Of a stretch of 64,000 nt of DNA, positions 10,668 to 25,332 are shown in pieces. The notes beneath the pieces are model-generated. The model made no database searches. It saw only the letters and a program-made list of their open reading frames with translations, and was not told the origin of the DNA. Source of the DNA: Pseudoxanthomonas gei (lineage in GTDB: Bacteria; Pseudomonadota; Gammaproteobacteria; Xanthomonadales; Xanthomonadaceae); NCBI RefSeq assembly GCF_010119615.1, contig NZ_QOVG01000005.1, positions 186,001-250,000 on the forward strand. The letters run 5' to 3'. Both the position numbers and the translations under genes were made by a program. How positions within the stretch are numbered: the stretch's first letter is position 1; every line of letters starts with the position of its first letter.

Positions 10668-11762
10668 ATGCCCGCACCTTCCCCTGATTTCACCGCCCTG
10701 CGCCTGATCGGCTGGCCGTATGCCGGCCTGCCTGAAGACGCCGCCTGGTCCGCCCTGTTTTCCCTGCATCCGCAGGCCCTGCCGGCCCGGGTCAGCGAGC
10801 AGCACCGCTCCGGCTACGTGGTCGCCGACGGCCCGGAAGCCGCGCTGAAGGCCGAGTCGCTGCCGGAATGGCAGAAGCCGCGCTTTCCCTCGCACCAGCG
10901 CGCCGCGGTCGGCGACTGGGTGCTGATGGACGGCAAGAAGATCGTCGCCCTGCTGCCGCGGCACACCGCGATCAAGCGCGGCGCCGCCGGCGAGCACTAC
11001 CACCAGCAGGTGATCGCGGCCAACGTGGACACCGTATTCATCGTCTGCGGGCTGGACGACGACTTCAATCCGCGCCGCATCGAACGCTACCTGATGCTGG
11101 TCGGTGGCGGTGGCGCCGAACCGGTGGTGGTGCTGACCAAGGCCGACCAGACCGACTACTCCGAAGATGCGGTCGAGACCCTGGCCGAGCTGGCCGCGCA
11201 GGACATCACCGTGTGCGCGGTCAACGCCAAGGACCCGGCCAGCGTGGAATCACTGCATGGCTGGCTGGGCGCGGGCCGCACCGCGGTGCTGGTCGGCTCG
11301 TCGGGCGCCGGCAAGTCCACCCTGACCAACACCCTGCTCGGCATCGACCGCATGAAGACCGCGGCGGTGCGCGAGAACGATTCGCGCGGCCGCCACACCA
11401 CCACCCACCGCGCGCTGATCCCGCTGCCATCCGGTGCCTGCCTGATCGATACGCCGGGCATGCGCGAGCTCAAGCCCACCGGCGAGGAAGAACTGAAGGA
11501 AAGCGGTTTCGCCGACATCGAGGCGCTGGCCGCCCAATGCAAGTTCCGCGATTGCTCGCACCAGAAAGAGCCGGGCTGCGCGGTGCGCGCGGCGATCGAG
11601 GCCGGCGACATCGACGAGGAACGCTTCATCAATTACCTGAAGCTGCGCGACGAGGTCGCCGCCGCCGCCGACAAGCTGGCGGTGCGGGTCGCACAGGCCA
11701 ATACCAAGGTGGGCGGCAGGCCGGCGCCGAAGCGGTCGGATGATCGGTATGGGCGCGAATAG
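10668..11762 (+). CDS. rsgA: Ribosome small subunit-dependent GTPase A
   Basis: RsgA is a circularly permuted GTPase that helps mature and check the 30S ribosomal subunit. The 364-residue protein has an N-terminal OB-fold (about 40-115) and the permuted G domain. G4 is TKAD at 157-160, the P-loop is GSSGAGKST at 210-218, and G3 is DTPG at 261-264. The C-terminal zinc knuckle is in CKFRDCSHQKEPGCAV. All essential motifs are present. It is divergent from alaA and appears monocistronic. Confidence 0.96.
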   Translation: MPAPSPDFTALRLIGWPYAGLPEDAAWSALFSLHPQALPARVSEQHRSGYVVADGPEAALKAESLPEWQKPRFPSHQRAAVGDWVLMDGKKIVALLPRHTAIKRGAAGEHYHQQVIAANVDTVFIVCGLDDDFNPRRIERYLMLVGGGGAEPVVVLTKADQTDYSEDAVETLAELAAQDITVCAVNAKDPASVESLHGWLGAGRTAVLVGSSGAGKSTLTNTLLGIDRMKTAAVRENDSRGRHTTTHRALIPLPSGACLIDTPGMRELKPTGEEELKESGFADIEALAAQCKFRDCSHQKEPGCAVRAAIEAGDIDEERFINYLKLRDEVAAAADKLAVRVAQANTKVGGRPAPKRSDDRYGRE

Positions 11763-12157
11763 CCATAAATCGAGGATCCAAACCTCAAGACTTGTTCGCG
11801 CATTATGAGAAGTAGCCCTTCCCTCGCTTGCGGGGGAAGGTGCCGAAGGCGGAAGGGGGCGCTCTTCGCGCCGTCTGTCAGAGCCAAAGCCAAAGCGTTT
11901 CGTGCTTTGCGCGAGTCACTTTTCTTTGAACGGCAAAGAAAAGTAACCAAAAGAAAGCCGCCCTGACGACGTGCCCAACGGTGAAGCCGTTGGGTCCGCA
12001 AGCGCAGCGGGAATTTCCGGAAGGCACATCCATGTGCCGTCCGGAAACGTCGCACATCCTGTGCGCCGCCCTTCGGGTTTTACCCACTGCGCTTGCCACG
12101 TCTCACGGGGTTTGGGGGCACAATCAAAAGCAAGCCCGAATCTACGCAAGGCGACGC
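11763..12157. other. Non-coding stretch with dispersed repeat hairpin
   Basis: This 395-bp gap after rsgA has no convincing gene. It holds a perfect 11-bp inverted repeat, ACTTTTCTTTG / CAAAGAAAAGT, at 11918-11944 with a 5-nt loop, followed by AAGTAACCAAAAGAAAG. That sequence pattern recurs between genes in many beta- and gammaproteobacteria. The remainder, with repeated CCGTCCGGAAA-type segments, looks like further repeat DNA. The next gene has an open upstream extension through this region, which I treat as spurious. Confidence 0.55.
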
Positions 12158-13471
12158 ATGACCCCTTACCCCGACATCACCCACCACGCCGCCCTCGACG
12201 CGCGCATGGTCCAGGCTGCGCGCGGGATCAAGCTGCTGGGGCTGGCGAGCTGGCCGGCGGCGGTGCAGGCGCCGTTCCTGGCATCCTTTGCCGCCGGAAA
12301 CCCAAGCCTGCCGCTGATCGAATATCCCAAGTTCGACTTCAGCGCAGAACGCCGCGAACTGGAAGCCATCGGCGCCGAAGCCGATCCGGCCCATCCGCTC
12401 GGCCGTTACCTGCTCGAATCCACCCGCAGCTGGGCGCTGGCCGCGCAATTGCTGGAAACTCTGGGCACGCCCGCGGCCGGCGCGCATTCACTGGCTCTGT
12501 TCGGCTCGCCGGAGGCCACCTTGCCCGGCAACGGCCCGACCACCCGCGACGCGGCGCGCCATTTCATCTCCATCGCCAACGAACTGGACCGCGAGCTGCT
12601 CGCGCCCGAGGAACAGGTCCCGATCTCGGCCACCGCCCTGCGCCTGCAGCTGCAGAACGACCTCGACGATTTCTTCGACAGCCGCGTGATCACCGTGGAG
12701 CTCGACCCGGACCTGATCGCCAAGGCCGCCGCCGGCGCCACCCGCATCCGCCTGCGCCAGGGGGCCGACTTCAGCGACTACGATCGCCGCCAGCTGTTCC
12801 ACCACGAGGCGCTGGTGCATTCACTGACCGCGCTCAACGGCCGCCAGCAGCCGCTGATGCCCAGCCTGGCGCTGTCCTCGCCGCGCGCCACCGAAACCCA
12901 GGAAGGCCTGGCCACGTTTGCCGAGCAGATCACCGGCAGCATCGACATCGCCCGCATGAAGCGCATCAGCCTGCGCATCGAGGCCATTGCCATGGCGCTG
13001 TCGGGCGCCGACTTCGTCGAGGTGTTCCGCTACTTCATCGACGCCGGCCAGAACGTGGAGGAAAGCTTCTCCTCGGCCCAGCGCGTGTTCCGCGGCGTGC
13101 CGGCCGGCGGTGGCACCGCCTTCACCAAGGACACGGTGTACCTGCGCGGGCTGATCGACGTACATACCTTCTTCCGCCGCGCGCTGCAGGATGACCAGCT
13201 GCGGCTGGGACGCTGGCTGTTTGCCGGCAAGATGACCCTGGGCGACGTGCGCGCGTTCGCGCCGCTGTTTGAAAGCGGGGTGCTGGCGCCGCCGCGCTGG
13301 CTGCCGCCGTGGGTCAGCCGCGCCAGCGGCCTGGCGGGAATGCTGGCGTTCTCGCTGTTCGCCAACCGCATCCGCCTGGACCAGTTGACCGATCCGGTGG
13401 CCGCCACTGTTCCCGCGCGGGACATGCTTCCCGGTGTGGGAGGGGCTTCAGCCCCGACCGCTTCACAGTGA
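12158..13471 (+). CDS. DUF1704 / QEGLA-motif protein, predicted MATCAP-like metallopeptidase
   Basis: This 437-residue protein belongs to the family annotated 'flavohemoglobin expression-modulating QEGLA motif protein' (DUF1704). It has a gluzincin-like HExxxH at His216-Glu217 to His221 and the namesake Q248-EGLA downstream. In eukaryotic MATCAP tubulin carboxypeptidases of the same family, the HExxxH histidines and the Glu of the QEGLA-equivalent bind zinc. A metallocarboxypeptidase activity is therefore expected here, but the bacterial substrate is unknown. The last ~12 residues ([11 protein letters not shown]) are encoded by one arm of a palindromic repeat, so the natural C-terminus has probably been replaced. 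Start MTPYPDI at 12158. Confidence 0.83.
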   Translation: MTPYPDITHHAALDARMVQAARGIKLLGLASWPAAVQAPFLASFAAGNPSLPLIEYPKFDFSAERRELEAIGAEADPAHPLGRYLLESTRSWALAAQLLETLGTPAAGAHSLALFGSPEATLPGNGPTTRDAARHFISIANELDRELLAPEEQVPISATALRLQLQNDLDDFFDSRVITVELDPDLIAKAAAGATRIRLRQGADFSDYDRRQLFHHEALVHSLTALNGRQQPLMPSLALSSPRATETQEGLATFAEQITGSIDIARMKRISLRIEAIAMALSGADFVEVFRYFIDAGQNVEESFSSAQRVFRGVPAGGGTAFTKDTVYLRGLIDVHTFFRRALQDDQLRLGRWLFAGKMTLGDVRAFAPLFESGVLAPPRWLPPWVSRASGLAGMLAFSLFANRIRLDQLTDPVAATVPARDMLPGVGGASAPTASQ

Positions 13472-13500
13472 ACGCCTGTCGGGGCTGAAGCCCCTCCCAC
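13436..13500. repeat. REP-like palindrome, 23-bp arms
   Basis: Arms GTGGGAGGGGCTTCAGCCCC(GAC) at 13436-13458 and their exact complement at 13478-13500 flank a 19-nt loop. The left arm and loop overlap the end of the preceding gene. It is a xanthomonad REP-type element and could also act as a transcription terminator or mRNA stabiliser. Confidence 0.8.
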
Positions 13501-13610
13501 AACAAGCCCTCCCATCACCCGCTCTGCCAGAATTTCTTGCGCAGCCGCGCCGAACGGGCGCTTCCAGGCACTGGGTTAGAATCGCTTCCTGCCTACGGAA
13601 GCCGCGCCGC

Positions 13611-15902
<2,292 letters not shown>

Positions 15903-15914
15903 GCCCCTGCCTTG

Positions 15915-15940
15915 TAGAGCCGAGCTTGCTCGGCTCTACC
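15915..15940. repeat. GTAG-type REP hairpin downstream of maeB
   Basis: GTAGAGCCGAGC and its complement GCTCGGCTCTAC are separated by 2 nt, a perfect 12-bp stem. This is the GTAG REP class known from Stenotrophomonas. It lies 12 bp after the maeB stop and may end transcription. Confidence 0.8.
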
Positions 15941-15977
15941 TATCAAAAGCATCCGGGGCAGCTCGGACCTGCCAGAG

Positions 15978-16480
15978 CCCGAAGCAACCGCTGTTGTAGG
16001 AGCGACGCAAGTCGCGAAGCATGCAGTGCCTGATTGCCAACAAGGTGGGGAGTCATGACTTCCTGGCTTCGCGACTCGCGTCGCTCCTACAACGTCCGGC
16101 CCGCGCATTCCCGTGGAGCCGAACGTGCATGTGTCCCTACCCGCCGCTGCGCACCGACCACAGCCCGAAGCAACCGCTGTTGTAGGAGCGACGCGAGTCG
16201 CGAAGCACGCAATGCCTGATTGCGAGCAGGGTGGGAGCCAAGATTTCCTCGCTTCGCGACTCGCGTCGCTCCTACAACGTCCGGCCCGCGCATTCCCGTG
16301 GAGCCGAACGTGCACGTGTCCCTACTCGCCGCTGCGCACCGACCACAGCCCGAAGCAACCGCTGCTGTAGGAGCGACGCCAGTCGCGAAGCACGCAATGC
16401 CTGATTGCGAGCAGGGTGGGAGCCATGATTTCCTGGCTTCGCGACTCGCGTCGCTCCTGCAACGCCCAGCCGGTGAGCCT
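15978..16480. repeat. Array 1 of ~186-bp palindromic (BIME-like) repeats, three units
   Basis: Units are marked by TGTAGGAGCGACGC at 15995, 16181 and 16366, spacing 186 and 185 bp. Within each unit, TGTAGGAGCGACGCRAGTCG is answered about 60 bp later by the inverted form GACTCGCGTCGCTCCTACA, giving a large hairpin. A spacer of about 95 bp (GTCCGGCCCGCGCATTCCCG...) separates hairpins. The third unit diverges after the second arm. About 200 bp with no clear feature follow before the kinase gene. Confidence 0.85.
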
Positions 16481-16680
16481 GGCGCTGCAAGCAAGAGCGC
16501 CGGGCGAGCGCGGCTCTACAAGGAAGATGCGTCGCTCAAGCCGACGCATTTTCATCTGCGGTTGTGGAAATCTTCATTTCCCGTTCGGGTTTGCCCACGT
16601 TTCCGGCGTCTGGCTTAACACGCCACTGCAAAACTCGTCGCGTCGCGAACGACCATCGTTCGCCCGCAGCGGGAGTGCGC

Positions 16681-18372
16681 ATGACCAACAAGGAATCGAT
16701 CCTCCAGCCAGGCGTGCAGGTGCAGGATGCCCTGGGCCTGGTGGCCGCCGCCTATGACGGCACCCCGTCCACGCGTACCGCCATCGACGGCGATGCGCCG
16801 TCCGATCTTTCCGGCGCCCGCCACGACATCTTCTTCGCCGCGGTGGAAACCACGCGCATGCCGATGACGGTGACCGATCCGCGCCAGCCCGACTGCCCGA
16901 TCATCTTCGCCAACCGCGCCTTCCTGGAAATGACCGGCTACAGCCGCGAGGAAATCATCGGCCGCAACTGCCGCTTCCTGCAGGGGCCCGACACCGATCC
17001 GGCCACCGTGGACAGCGTGCGCGAGGCGATCGCGCAGCGCGCCGAGCTGGCGACCGAGATCCTCAACTACCGCAAGGACGGCTCCAGCTTCTGGAACGCG
17101 CTGTTCGTCTCGCCGATCTACGGGCAATCGGGCGAGCTGGTGTATTTCTTCGGCTCGCAGCTGGACGTCAGCCGCCGCCGCGATGCCGAGGACGCGCTGC
17201 GCCAGTCGCAGAAGATGGAAGCCCTGGGCCAGCTCACCGGCGGCATCGCCCATGACTTCAACAACCTGCTGCAGGTCATGTCCGGTTACCTGGAGCTGAT
17301 CGAGCTGCAGGCCGAAGCCGGCGCGGCCCACGTCGACCACGAGCGCCTGCGCCGCAACGTCGGCCGCGCGCGCGATGCCGCCGGCCAGGCCGGCACGCTG
17401 ACCCAGCAATTGCTGGCGTTTTCGCGCAAGCAGAAGCTCGAAGGTCGCGTGCTCAACCTCAATGGCCTGGTCAACGGCATGAGCGACATCGCCGAGCGCA
17501 CCCTGGGCAGCGACATCAGTTTCAGGCGCGAACTGGCCAGCGAGCTGTGGAACTGCCGCATCGACCCGACCCAGGCCGAGATGGCCCTGCTCAACGTGCT
17601 GATCAACGCGCGCGATGCGGTGGCCGGCAGCGAGGTGCGCGAGGTCACCGTGCGCACGCTCAACGTGACCGTGGGCGATGACGATTCCTATGCCTACGAC
17701 AACCTGGCGCCGGGCCGCTACGCCAGCGTGGCCATCACCGACAGCGGCCACGGCATGTCGCCGGCGGTGCTGGCACGGGTCATGGACCCGTTCTTCACCA
17801 CCAAGGAAGAGGGCAAGGGCACCGGCCTGGGCCTGTCCATGGTCTACGGATTCGCCAAGCAGTCCGGCGGGGCGGTGCGCCTGTATTCCGAACCCGGCCA
17901 CGGCACCACCGTGCGCCTGTATTTCCCGGCCGATGCCGAGGCCGAATACACCGCCCCGCGCGAACTGGGCCGGGCCAGCAACCGTCGCGGCAGCGAAACC
18001 ATCCTCATCGTCGAGGACCGCCAGGACGTGGCCGACCTGGCGCGGATGATCCTCGACGACCACGGCTACCGCACCCACCTGGCCCGCGATGCGAAGTCGG
18101 CGCTGGAGCTGCTCGACCGCGGCACGCCGGTGGATCTGCTGTTCTCGGACATGATCATGCCCGGGCGCATGAACGGGGTGGTGCTGGCGCGCGAGGCGCG
18201 CCGACGCCGTCCGAAGATGAAGGTGATGCTGACCACCGGTTATTCGGATGCCTCGATCGAGCGCACCGACGCCGGCGGTTCCGAGTTCGACGTGCTGACC
18301 AAGCCCTACAGCCGCAAGGAACTGCTGCGGCGCACGCGCATGGCTTTGGATGGGCCTACCGGCGTGGCCTGA
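16681..18372 (+). CDS. LOV-domain hybrid sensor histidine kinase (blue-light receptor)
   Basis: This 563-residue soluble photoreceptor kinase has a LOV/PAS domain at about residues 48-165. It contains the signature GRNCRFLQ with Cys97, which forms the flavin adduct in blue light. A HisKA/HATPase core follows with His191 in GGIAHDFNN, the N-box LINARDAV, and [13 protein letters not shown]-terminal receiver domain (about 440-555) has Asp490 in FSDMIMPG, making it a hybrid kinase. The ATG at 16681 precedes the conserved region by about 45 residues. No other gene is co-transcribed. The gene lies alone between two arrays of the same repeat. Xanthomonads use related LOV kinases to control motility and attachment. 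Confidence 0.93.
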   Translation: MTNKESILQPGVQVQDALGLVAAAYDGTPSTRTAIDGDAPSDLSGARHDIFFAAVETTRMPMTVTDPRQPDCPIIFANRAFLEMTGYSREEIIGRNCRFLQGPDTDPATVDSVREAIAQRAELATEILNYRKDGSSFWNALFVSPIYGQSGELVYFFGSQLDVSRRRDAEDALRQSQKMEALGQLTGGIAHDFNNLLQVMSGYLELIELQAEAGAAHVDHERLRRNVGRARDAAGQAGTLTQQLLAFSRKQKLEGRVLNLNGLVNGMSDIAERTLGSDISFRRELASELWNCRIDPTQAEMALLNVLINARDAVAGSEVREVTVRTLNVTVGDDDSYAYDNLAPGRYASVAITDSGHGMSPAVLARVMDPFFTTKEEGKGTGLGLSMVYGFAKQSGGAVRLYSEPGHGTTVRLYFPADAEAEYTAPRELGRASNRRGSETILIVEDRQDVADLARMILDDHGYRTHLARDAKSALELLDRGTPVDLLFSDMIMPGRMNGVVLAREARRRRPKMKVMLTTGYSDASIERTDAGGSEFDVLTKPYSRKELLRRTRMALDGPTGVA

Positions 18373-18395
18373 TCGGCGTGGTCTTCCCTCAACGC

Positions 18396-19100
18396 TGAAG
18401 CAACCGCCGTTGTAGGAGCGACGCCAGTCGCGAAGCACGCAGCGTCGGATTGCCAACAGGGCGGGGCGCCATGATTTCCTGGCTTCGCGACTCGCGTCGC
18501 TCCTACAAAGTCCGGCCCGCGCATTCCCGTGGAGGCAAACGTGCAGGTGTCCCCACCGGGCTCTCCGCACCGACCACAGCCTGATGCAATCGCTGTTGTA
18601 GGAGCGACGCAAGTCGCGAAGCACGCAGCGCTTGATTGCCAACAGAGTGGGGGGGCCATGATTTCCTGGCTTCGCGACTCGCGTCGCTCCTGCAAGAGCC
18701 GGCCCGCGCATTGCCGTGGGGGCAAACGTGCAGGTGTCCCCACCGGGTTCTGCGCACCGACCACAGCCTGAAGCAACCGCTGTTGTAGGAGCGACGCGAG
18801 TCGCGAAGCACGCAGCGTCGGATTGCCAACAGAATGCGGAGCCATGATTTCCTGGCTTCGCGACTCGCGTCGCTCCTACAAAGTCCGGCCCGCGCATTTC
18901 CTTGGAGCTAAACGTGCAGGTGTCCCCACCCGGCTCTGCGCACCGACCACAGCCTGATGCAACCGCTGTTGTAGGAGCGACGCAAGTCGCGAAGCACGCA
19001 GCGCTTGATTGCCAACAGAATGCGGAGCCATGATTTCCCGGCTTCGCGACTCGCGTCGCTCCTACAGCGTCCGGCCCGCGCATTGGAGCGGAGCCGAACA
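18396..19100. repeat. Array 2 of ~186-bp palindromic (BIME-like) repeats, four units
   Basis: TGTAGGAGCGACGC begins units at 18411, 18597, 18784 and 18970, spacing 186, 187 and 186 bp. Each contains the inverted arm GACTCGCGTCGCTCCTACA. The spacer (GTCCGGCCCGCGCATT...CACCGACCACAGCCTGA) is close to that of array 1 upstream of the kinase gene. Units are well conserved, which points to recent tandem amplification. No coding function is visible. Confidence 0.88.
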
Positions 19101-19115
19101 TGCCCGTGCCGGCAA

Positions 19116-19505
19116 TCAGCCCTCGTCGCTGCCGTGCAGCATGTCGCGCTGCAGCTGGTCGATATAGGCGTCGGCTTCGGCGCTGCTGGTGAAGATGGCT
19201 TCCATCGGCAGGGCCTGGACCATGTCCAGGACCTTGCGGATCTGGGCCTGCGGATGCACGGCCAGCACCTTGCCGTGCAGCGGCGCCAGGGCCTTGCGCG
19301 CCTTGAGGATGGAACGGATGCCGGCGCTGCTGATGTACTCCAGCCGGCCCAGCTCCATCACCAGCACCATGCCGGGCGCGGCCGCCGACAGCAGCGGATC
19401 CAGCGCCTCGTCCAGCTGCTCGTAGGTGGCACTGTCCAGGCGACCCGTCAGCACCACGTACTGGTTGCCGTTGACCGGCGGGTAGAGGTCGATCTCCAGG
19501 CTCAT
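19116..19505 (-). CDS. STAS-domain anti-sigma factor antagonist (RsbV/SpoIIAA-like), copy 2
   Basis: This 129-residue single STAS domain probably binds the anti-sigma kinase when unphosphorylated. The core LGRLEYISSAGIRSILKARK places the serine pair of ISSAG where RsbV/SpoIIAA proteins are phosphorylated. It is the last gene of the operon, 37 bp after a paralogue with about half identical residues (for example VLTGRLD, EYISSAGIRSI, LPMEAIFTSSAEADAYID). Two antagonists for one kinase suggest alternative inputs or outputs. Confidence 0.88.
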   Translation of the reverse strand: MSLEIDLYPPVNGNQYVVLTGRLDSATYEQLDEALDPLLSAAAPGMVLVMELGRLEYISSAGIRSILKARKALAPLHGKVLAVHPQAQIRKVLDMVQALPMEAIFTSSAEADAYIDQLQRDMLHGSDEG

Positions 19506-19542
19506 GCCGTGCGGCCCGGCCTGCGTTGCACGGGTGACCGCA

Positions 19543-19926
19543 TCATTCTTCCTCGCCGGCCTGCAGCACCTTGCGCTGCATGGCGTCCAGGTAGGCATCG
19601 GCTTCGGCGGTGGAAGCGAAGATCTCGTGCATCGGCACCGCCTTGACCACGTCGAACACCTTCTGGATCTGCGCCTGCGGGTTCACCACCAGCACCTTGC
19701 CGCCATGCGCGCCCAGCGCCTTGCGCGCCTTGAAGATGGAACGGATGCCGGCGCTGCTGATGTACTCCAGCGCGGCCAGGTCCAGCACCAGCGACTGCAG
19801 GTTGCGGTCGAGCAACGGTTCCAGGTGTTCGTCCAGGTCCTCGAAGGTGTGGGTGTCCAGGCGCCCGGCCAGCACCACGCGCTGGCTGCCATTGGCGGGG
19901 GGCAGGATCTTGATGTCCAGGCTCAT
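19543..19926 (-). CDS. STAS-domain anti-sigma factor antagonist (RsbV/SpoIIAA-like), copy 1
   Basis: This 127-residue STAS protein carries the core LAALEYISSAGIRSIFKARK with the likely phosphoacceptor serine in ISSAG. The start overlaps the end of the anti-sigma kinase gene (ATGA type), so the two are translationally coupled. In partner switching, the antagonist is phosphorylated and disabled by the kinase, then reactivated by the SpoIIE-type phosphatase encoded by the first gene of the operon. Confidence 0.9.
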   Translation of the reverse strand: MSLDIKILPPANGSQRVVLAGRLDTHTFEDLDEHLEPLLDRNLQSLVLDLAALEYISSAGIRSIFKARKALGAHGGKVLVVNPQAQIQKVFDVVKAVPMHEIFASTAEADAYLDAMQRKVLQAGEEE

Positions 19927-20360
19927 GGCAGGGTCTCCGGTGCAGGCATGCGCAGGCTCACGCGCAGCAGGTTGGCGTCGTCGACGCGACGGTAATGGGT
20001 TTCCTCGGCGATCTGCCGGATCAGGTACAGGCCCAGGCCGCCGATCGGCCGGTCCATGATATCCACGTCCAGGTCCGGCGCCTCGACCGACATCGGGTCG
20101 AACGGCGCGCCCTCGTCGCGGAACTCCAGGGTCAGCAGGTCGCCGTCGATGCCGATGTTGACCGACAGTTCGTGCTGGCCGACCGGCTGGCCGTCGACCT
20201 TGCCGTGGGCGATGGCGTTGCTGGCCAGCTCCTCCACGATCAGGCGCACGTCGCCGCGCACGCCCGCATCGATGCCATGGCGCTTGAGCACCGCCTCCAG
20301 CGAGGTGTTGAGGTCTTCCACCCGCGCGGTTTCACCCGGGACGATCAGACGTATCAGCAT
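19923..20360 (-). CDS. Anti-sigma serine kinase (RsbW/SpoIIAB-like)
   Basis: This 145-residue GHKL ATPase has the N-box VEELASNAIAHGK, the G1 box DEGAPFDP, and a lid/G2 region GGLGLYLIRQIAEE. Family members both bind a sigma factor or other partner and phosphorylate the STAS antagonist. The ATG at 20360 lies inside the end of the phosphatase gene (29-bp overlap), and its end overlaps the first STAS gene. No sigma factor gene is present nearby, so the final target is encoded elsewhere or is not a sigma factor. Confidence 0.9.
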   Translation of the reverse strand: MLIRLIVPGETARVEDLNTSLEAVLKRHGIDAGVRGDVRLIVEELASNAIAHGKVDGQPVGQHELSVNIGIDGDLLTLEFRDEGAPFDPMSVEAPDLDVDIMDRPIGGLGLYLIRQIAEETHYRRVDDANLLRVSLRMPAPETLP

Positions 20361-22392
20361 GCGTGCTCTCCTCGGAGGCGATGGGGATGATCGTAACCGC
20401 TGCACGCTCGCCCGGCGTGGCAGGCGCCAGTGGTTCGTGCTCCAGCGCGCGCCGGATCGCCAGCACGGTGATGTCGTCGGACTGCGGCGCGGTGCCGGCG
20501 AACGCATGCACCGCGGCCAGCACCTGCGTGCACTGCGCCTGTGCGCTGCGGCCGGCGTGCAGAACCGCCAGCAGGCGTTCGGGGCCATAGGCCTCGTTGC
20601 CGGGATTGAAGGCTTCGGTCACTCCGTCGGTGTAGGCCAGCAGGCTGGCGCCCGCTTCCAGCTGCCCATGCCACAGGGTGAAGTCGCTGCTGACCTCGAA
20701 ACCCAGCGGCGGGCCGGCCGCCACCGCCAGGGTTTCCACGCGGCCGTCGGCATGCAGCAGCAACGGTGCGTCGTGGCCGGCATTGGCCAGCGTGCAGTGC
20801 CCGCTGCGCACGTCCAGGTGCCCGCACAGCACGGTGGCGAACATGCAGGTGTCGTTGCCTTCGACCAGCCGCCGCGACGCCTCGGCCAGCACCTCGGCCG
20901 GGGAAGCCAGCGTGTGCGCGGCCACTTCCAGCACGGTGACCGTGCGGGCCATGAACAGCGCCGCCGGCACGCCCTTGTCCGAGACATCGCCAATGGCGAA
21001 CCACAGTTCGCCATCGCCGCGTTCGATGAAGCTGTAGAAGTCGCCGCCCACCGCCTTGGCCGCTTCCAGCACCGCGTGCGCTTCCACGCTGGCGCCGCCG
21101 CGTGCGATCCGCCGCGGTGGCGACAGCATCGCGTGCTGGATGTCGCGCGCGATCGACAGCTCGCTCTCCAGCTTCTGCCGGGCCGCGCCCATCTCGCCGA
21201 TCTCCAGCAGCTGCTGCTGGATCGAGGTGCGCGCGTGCTCCAGGGTGCGCGCCATCATGCCCACCTCGTCGCGCTGGCCGGTGTGGGCCACGCGGGTGCC
21301 GTAGTCGCCTTCGCCCAGGCGCGCGGCCGCCTTGGCCAGCGCTTCCATCGGGCGGCTGATCTGCTTGGCCAGCTTGCGCACCACCCACATGCACAGTAGC
21401 GCCAGGGCCGTGCCCGCCGCCGCCAGCAGCCACAGCGCCCGGTTCAGGCGCTTGACGATCAGGCTGTAGGACTGGGCCACCAGCAGGCTCCAGCCGCTGT
21501 CGCCGACCGGGGCCACCACGGTGAAGCGCTGCTCGTGGCTGCGCGTATCGCGGTGGGTGAACTGCCCGGGCTGGTGCAGGCGTACCGCGCGCGCGGCCGG
21601 CAGCAGGTCGCTGCGGCCGCTGCGGGCGATGTACTGGTCCAGGGTCTGGGTCAGGGCCACGCCGGGCTCGGGATTGGCGGCCAGGGTGCCGCCGGGCGCC
21701 ACCAGCGACACCCGCCAGCCCGGCAGGTGGGCCAGGCTCTCGAAGCTGTCGGTCAGCGCCGCCAGTGGCAGGGTCAGGCTGACCATGCCGCGGGTGGGCG
21801 CGCCGCGGCCCGAGGGCCGCAGCGGCATGTTGTAGGTGATGGTCCAGGTGCCGCCGGCGGTTTCGTTGCGATAGGGCTCCGACCACCAGCCGCCGGGCGA
21901 ACTCAGGGTGCGCTGGAACCAGGGCTGGCGCCGGTAGTTGTAGCCGAAGGCCAGCAGGTCGCGGTCGCGCAGGCCGTCGGCGGAGATGTAACGCGCAAAG
22001 CCCGGCCGGCCCTCGCGCGGTTCCAGCACCAGCAGCCCGCCGCTGGCCCCCGGGGTGGCCTTGACCAGCGCGCGCAGGGTGGTGATCAGCTCTTCGGGAT
22101 CCAACGTCGCGTCGGCCACCAGTTCGGCCAGTCCGGTGGTGGTGATGTGCACCGAACGCAGCGTCGTCTCCAGGCGCCGGGCCGCTTCCTCGGTGCTGGC
22201 CAGGGTGTCGCGGCGGGCATTGTCCAGGATCAGGTCGCGCACGAACCAGGCCGTCGCCGCGGTCACCAGCAGCAGCACCAGCAGGTTCAGGGCGCCCGAC
22301 CACAGGGCGATGCGCGTGCGCAGGCTGCGTCGCCAATTCACCCCATCGGCGGGCGCGGCGCTGCGGCCTGGCGTTGCTGGTGTTCCGGACAT
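20332..22392 (-). CDS. Membrane SpoIIE/RsbU-type PP2C phosphatase with Cache and HAMP domains
   Basis: This 686-residue sensor phosphatase has a membrane helix at about 26-50. A periplasmic double-Cache-like region (about 55-340, with WFQRTL and PYRNETAGGTW motifs) and a second membrane helix at about 350-375 follow. Next come a HAMP domain with a short coiled coil and a C-terminal PP2C domain. Catalytic metal sites are seen in VGGDFYSF, AIGDVSDKG and LLAYTDGVTEA. It should dephosphorylate the STAS antagonists in response to an extracytoplasmic ligand. I start at MSGTPATPG (22392). It is the first gene of a four-gene overlapping operon and is divergent from aceE. Confidence 0.92.
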   Translation of the reverse strand: MSGTPATPGRSAAPADGVNWRRSLRTRIALWSGALNLLVLLLVTAATAWFVRDLILDNARRDTLASTEEAARRLETTLRSVHITTTGLAELVADATLDPEELITTLRALVKATPGASGGLLVLEPREGRPGFARYISADGLRDRDLLAFGYNYRRQPWFQRTLSSPGGWWSEPYRNETAGGTWTITYNMPLRPSGRGAPTRGMVSLTLPLAALTDSFESLAHLPGWRVSLVAPGGTLAANPEPGVALTQTLDQYIARSGRSDLLPAARAVRLHQPGQFTHRDTRSHEQRFTVVAPVGDSGWSLLVAQSYSLIVKRLNRALWLLAAAGTALALLCMWVVRKLAKQISRPMEALAKAAARLGEGDYGTRVAHTGQRDEVGMMARTLEHARTSIQQQLLEIGEMGAARQKLESELSIARDIQHAMLSPPRRIARGGASVEAHAVLEAAKAVGGDFYSFIERGDGELWFAIGDVSDKGVPAALFMARTVTVLEVAAHTLASPAEVLAEASRRLVEGNDTCMFATVLCGHLDVRSGHCTLANAGHDAPLLLHADGRVETLAVAAGPPLGFEVSSDFTLWHGQLEAGASLLAYTDGVTEAFNPGNEAYGPERLLAVLHAGRSAQAQCTQVLAAVHAFAGTAPQSDDITVLAIRRALEHEPLAPATPGERAAVTIIPIASEESTHADTSDRPG

Positions 22393-22613
22393 GCCGGTGT
22401 TCCGTGGGATCCCCACCCGATCATAGGCCTGTCGGTGGCCGCGATGTGCGCGCCCGGGACTTTTTCCCATCCGCGCGCGGTCGGGCGCAAGGACAGGCTG
22501 TTGCGCCTCCATACGCAGGCGTAGCGAGGCCTTGCCGCAGGGGCTGCGTTACACTCCAAAGCTCATAAAAAAACGATTACGGCCTTGCCACGCGGGGCCC
22601 AAGGGAGTTGGCG

Positions 22614-25304
<2,691 letters not shown>

Positions 25305-25332
25305 CCCTCGGTGGCTGATTGTCTGAGTTGTG

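Noticed and set aside
15978-16480. CRISPR array
   Set aside because: Units of ~186 bp with internal palindromes and conserved spacers do not fit 25-40-bp direct repeats with unique spacers, and no cas gene is near.
16615-19101. 828-codon minus-strand open frame across the LOV kinase gene and array 2
   Set aside because: Half of it is translated repeat units and the rest is antisense to a well-supported kinase.
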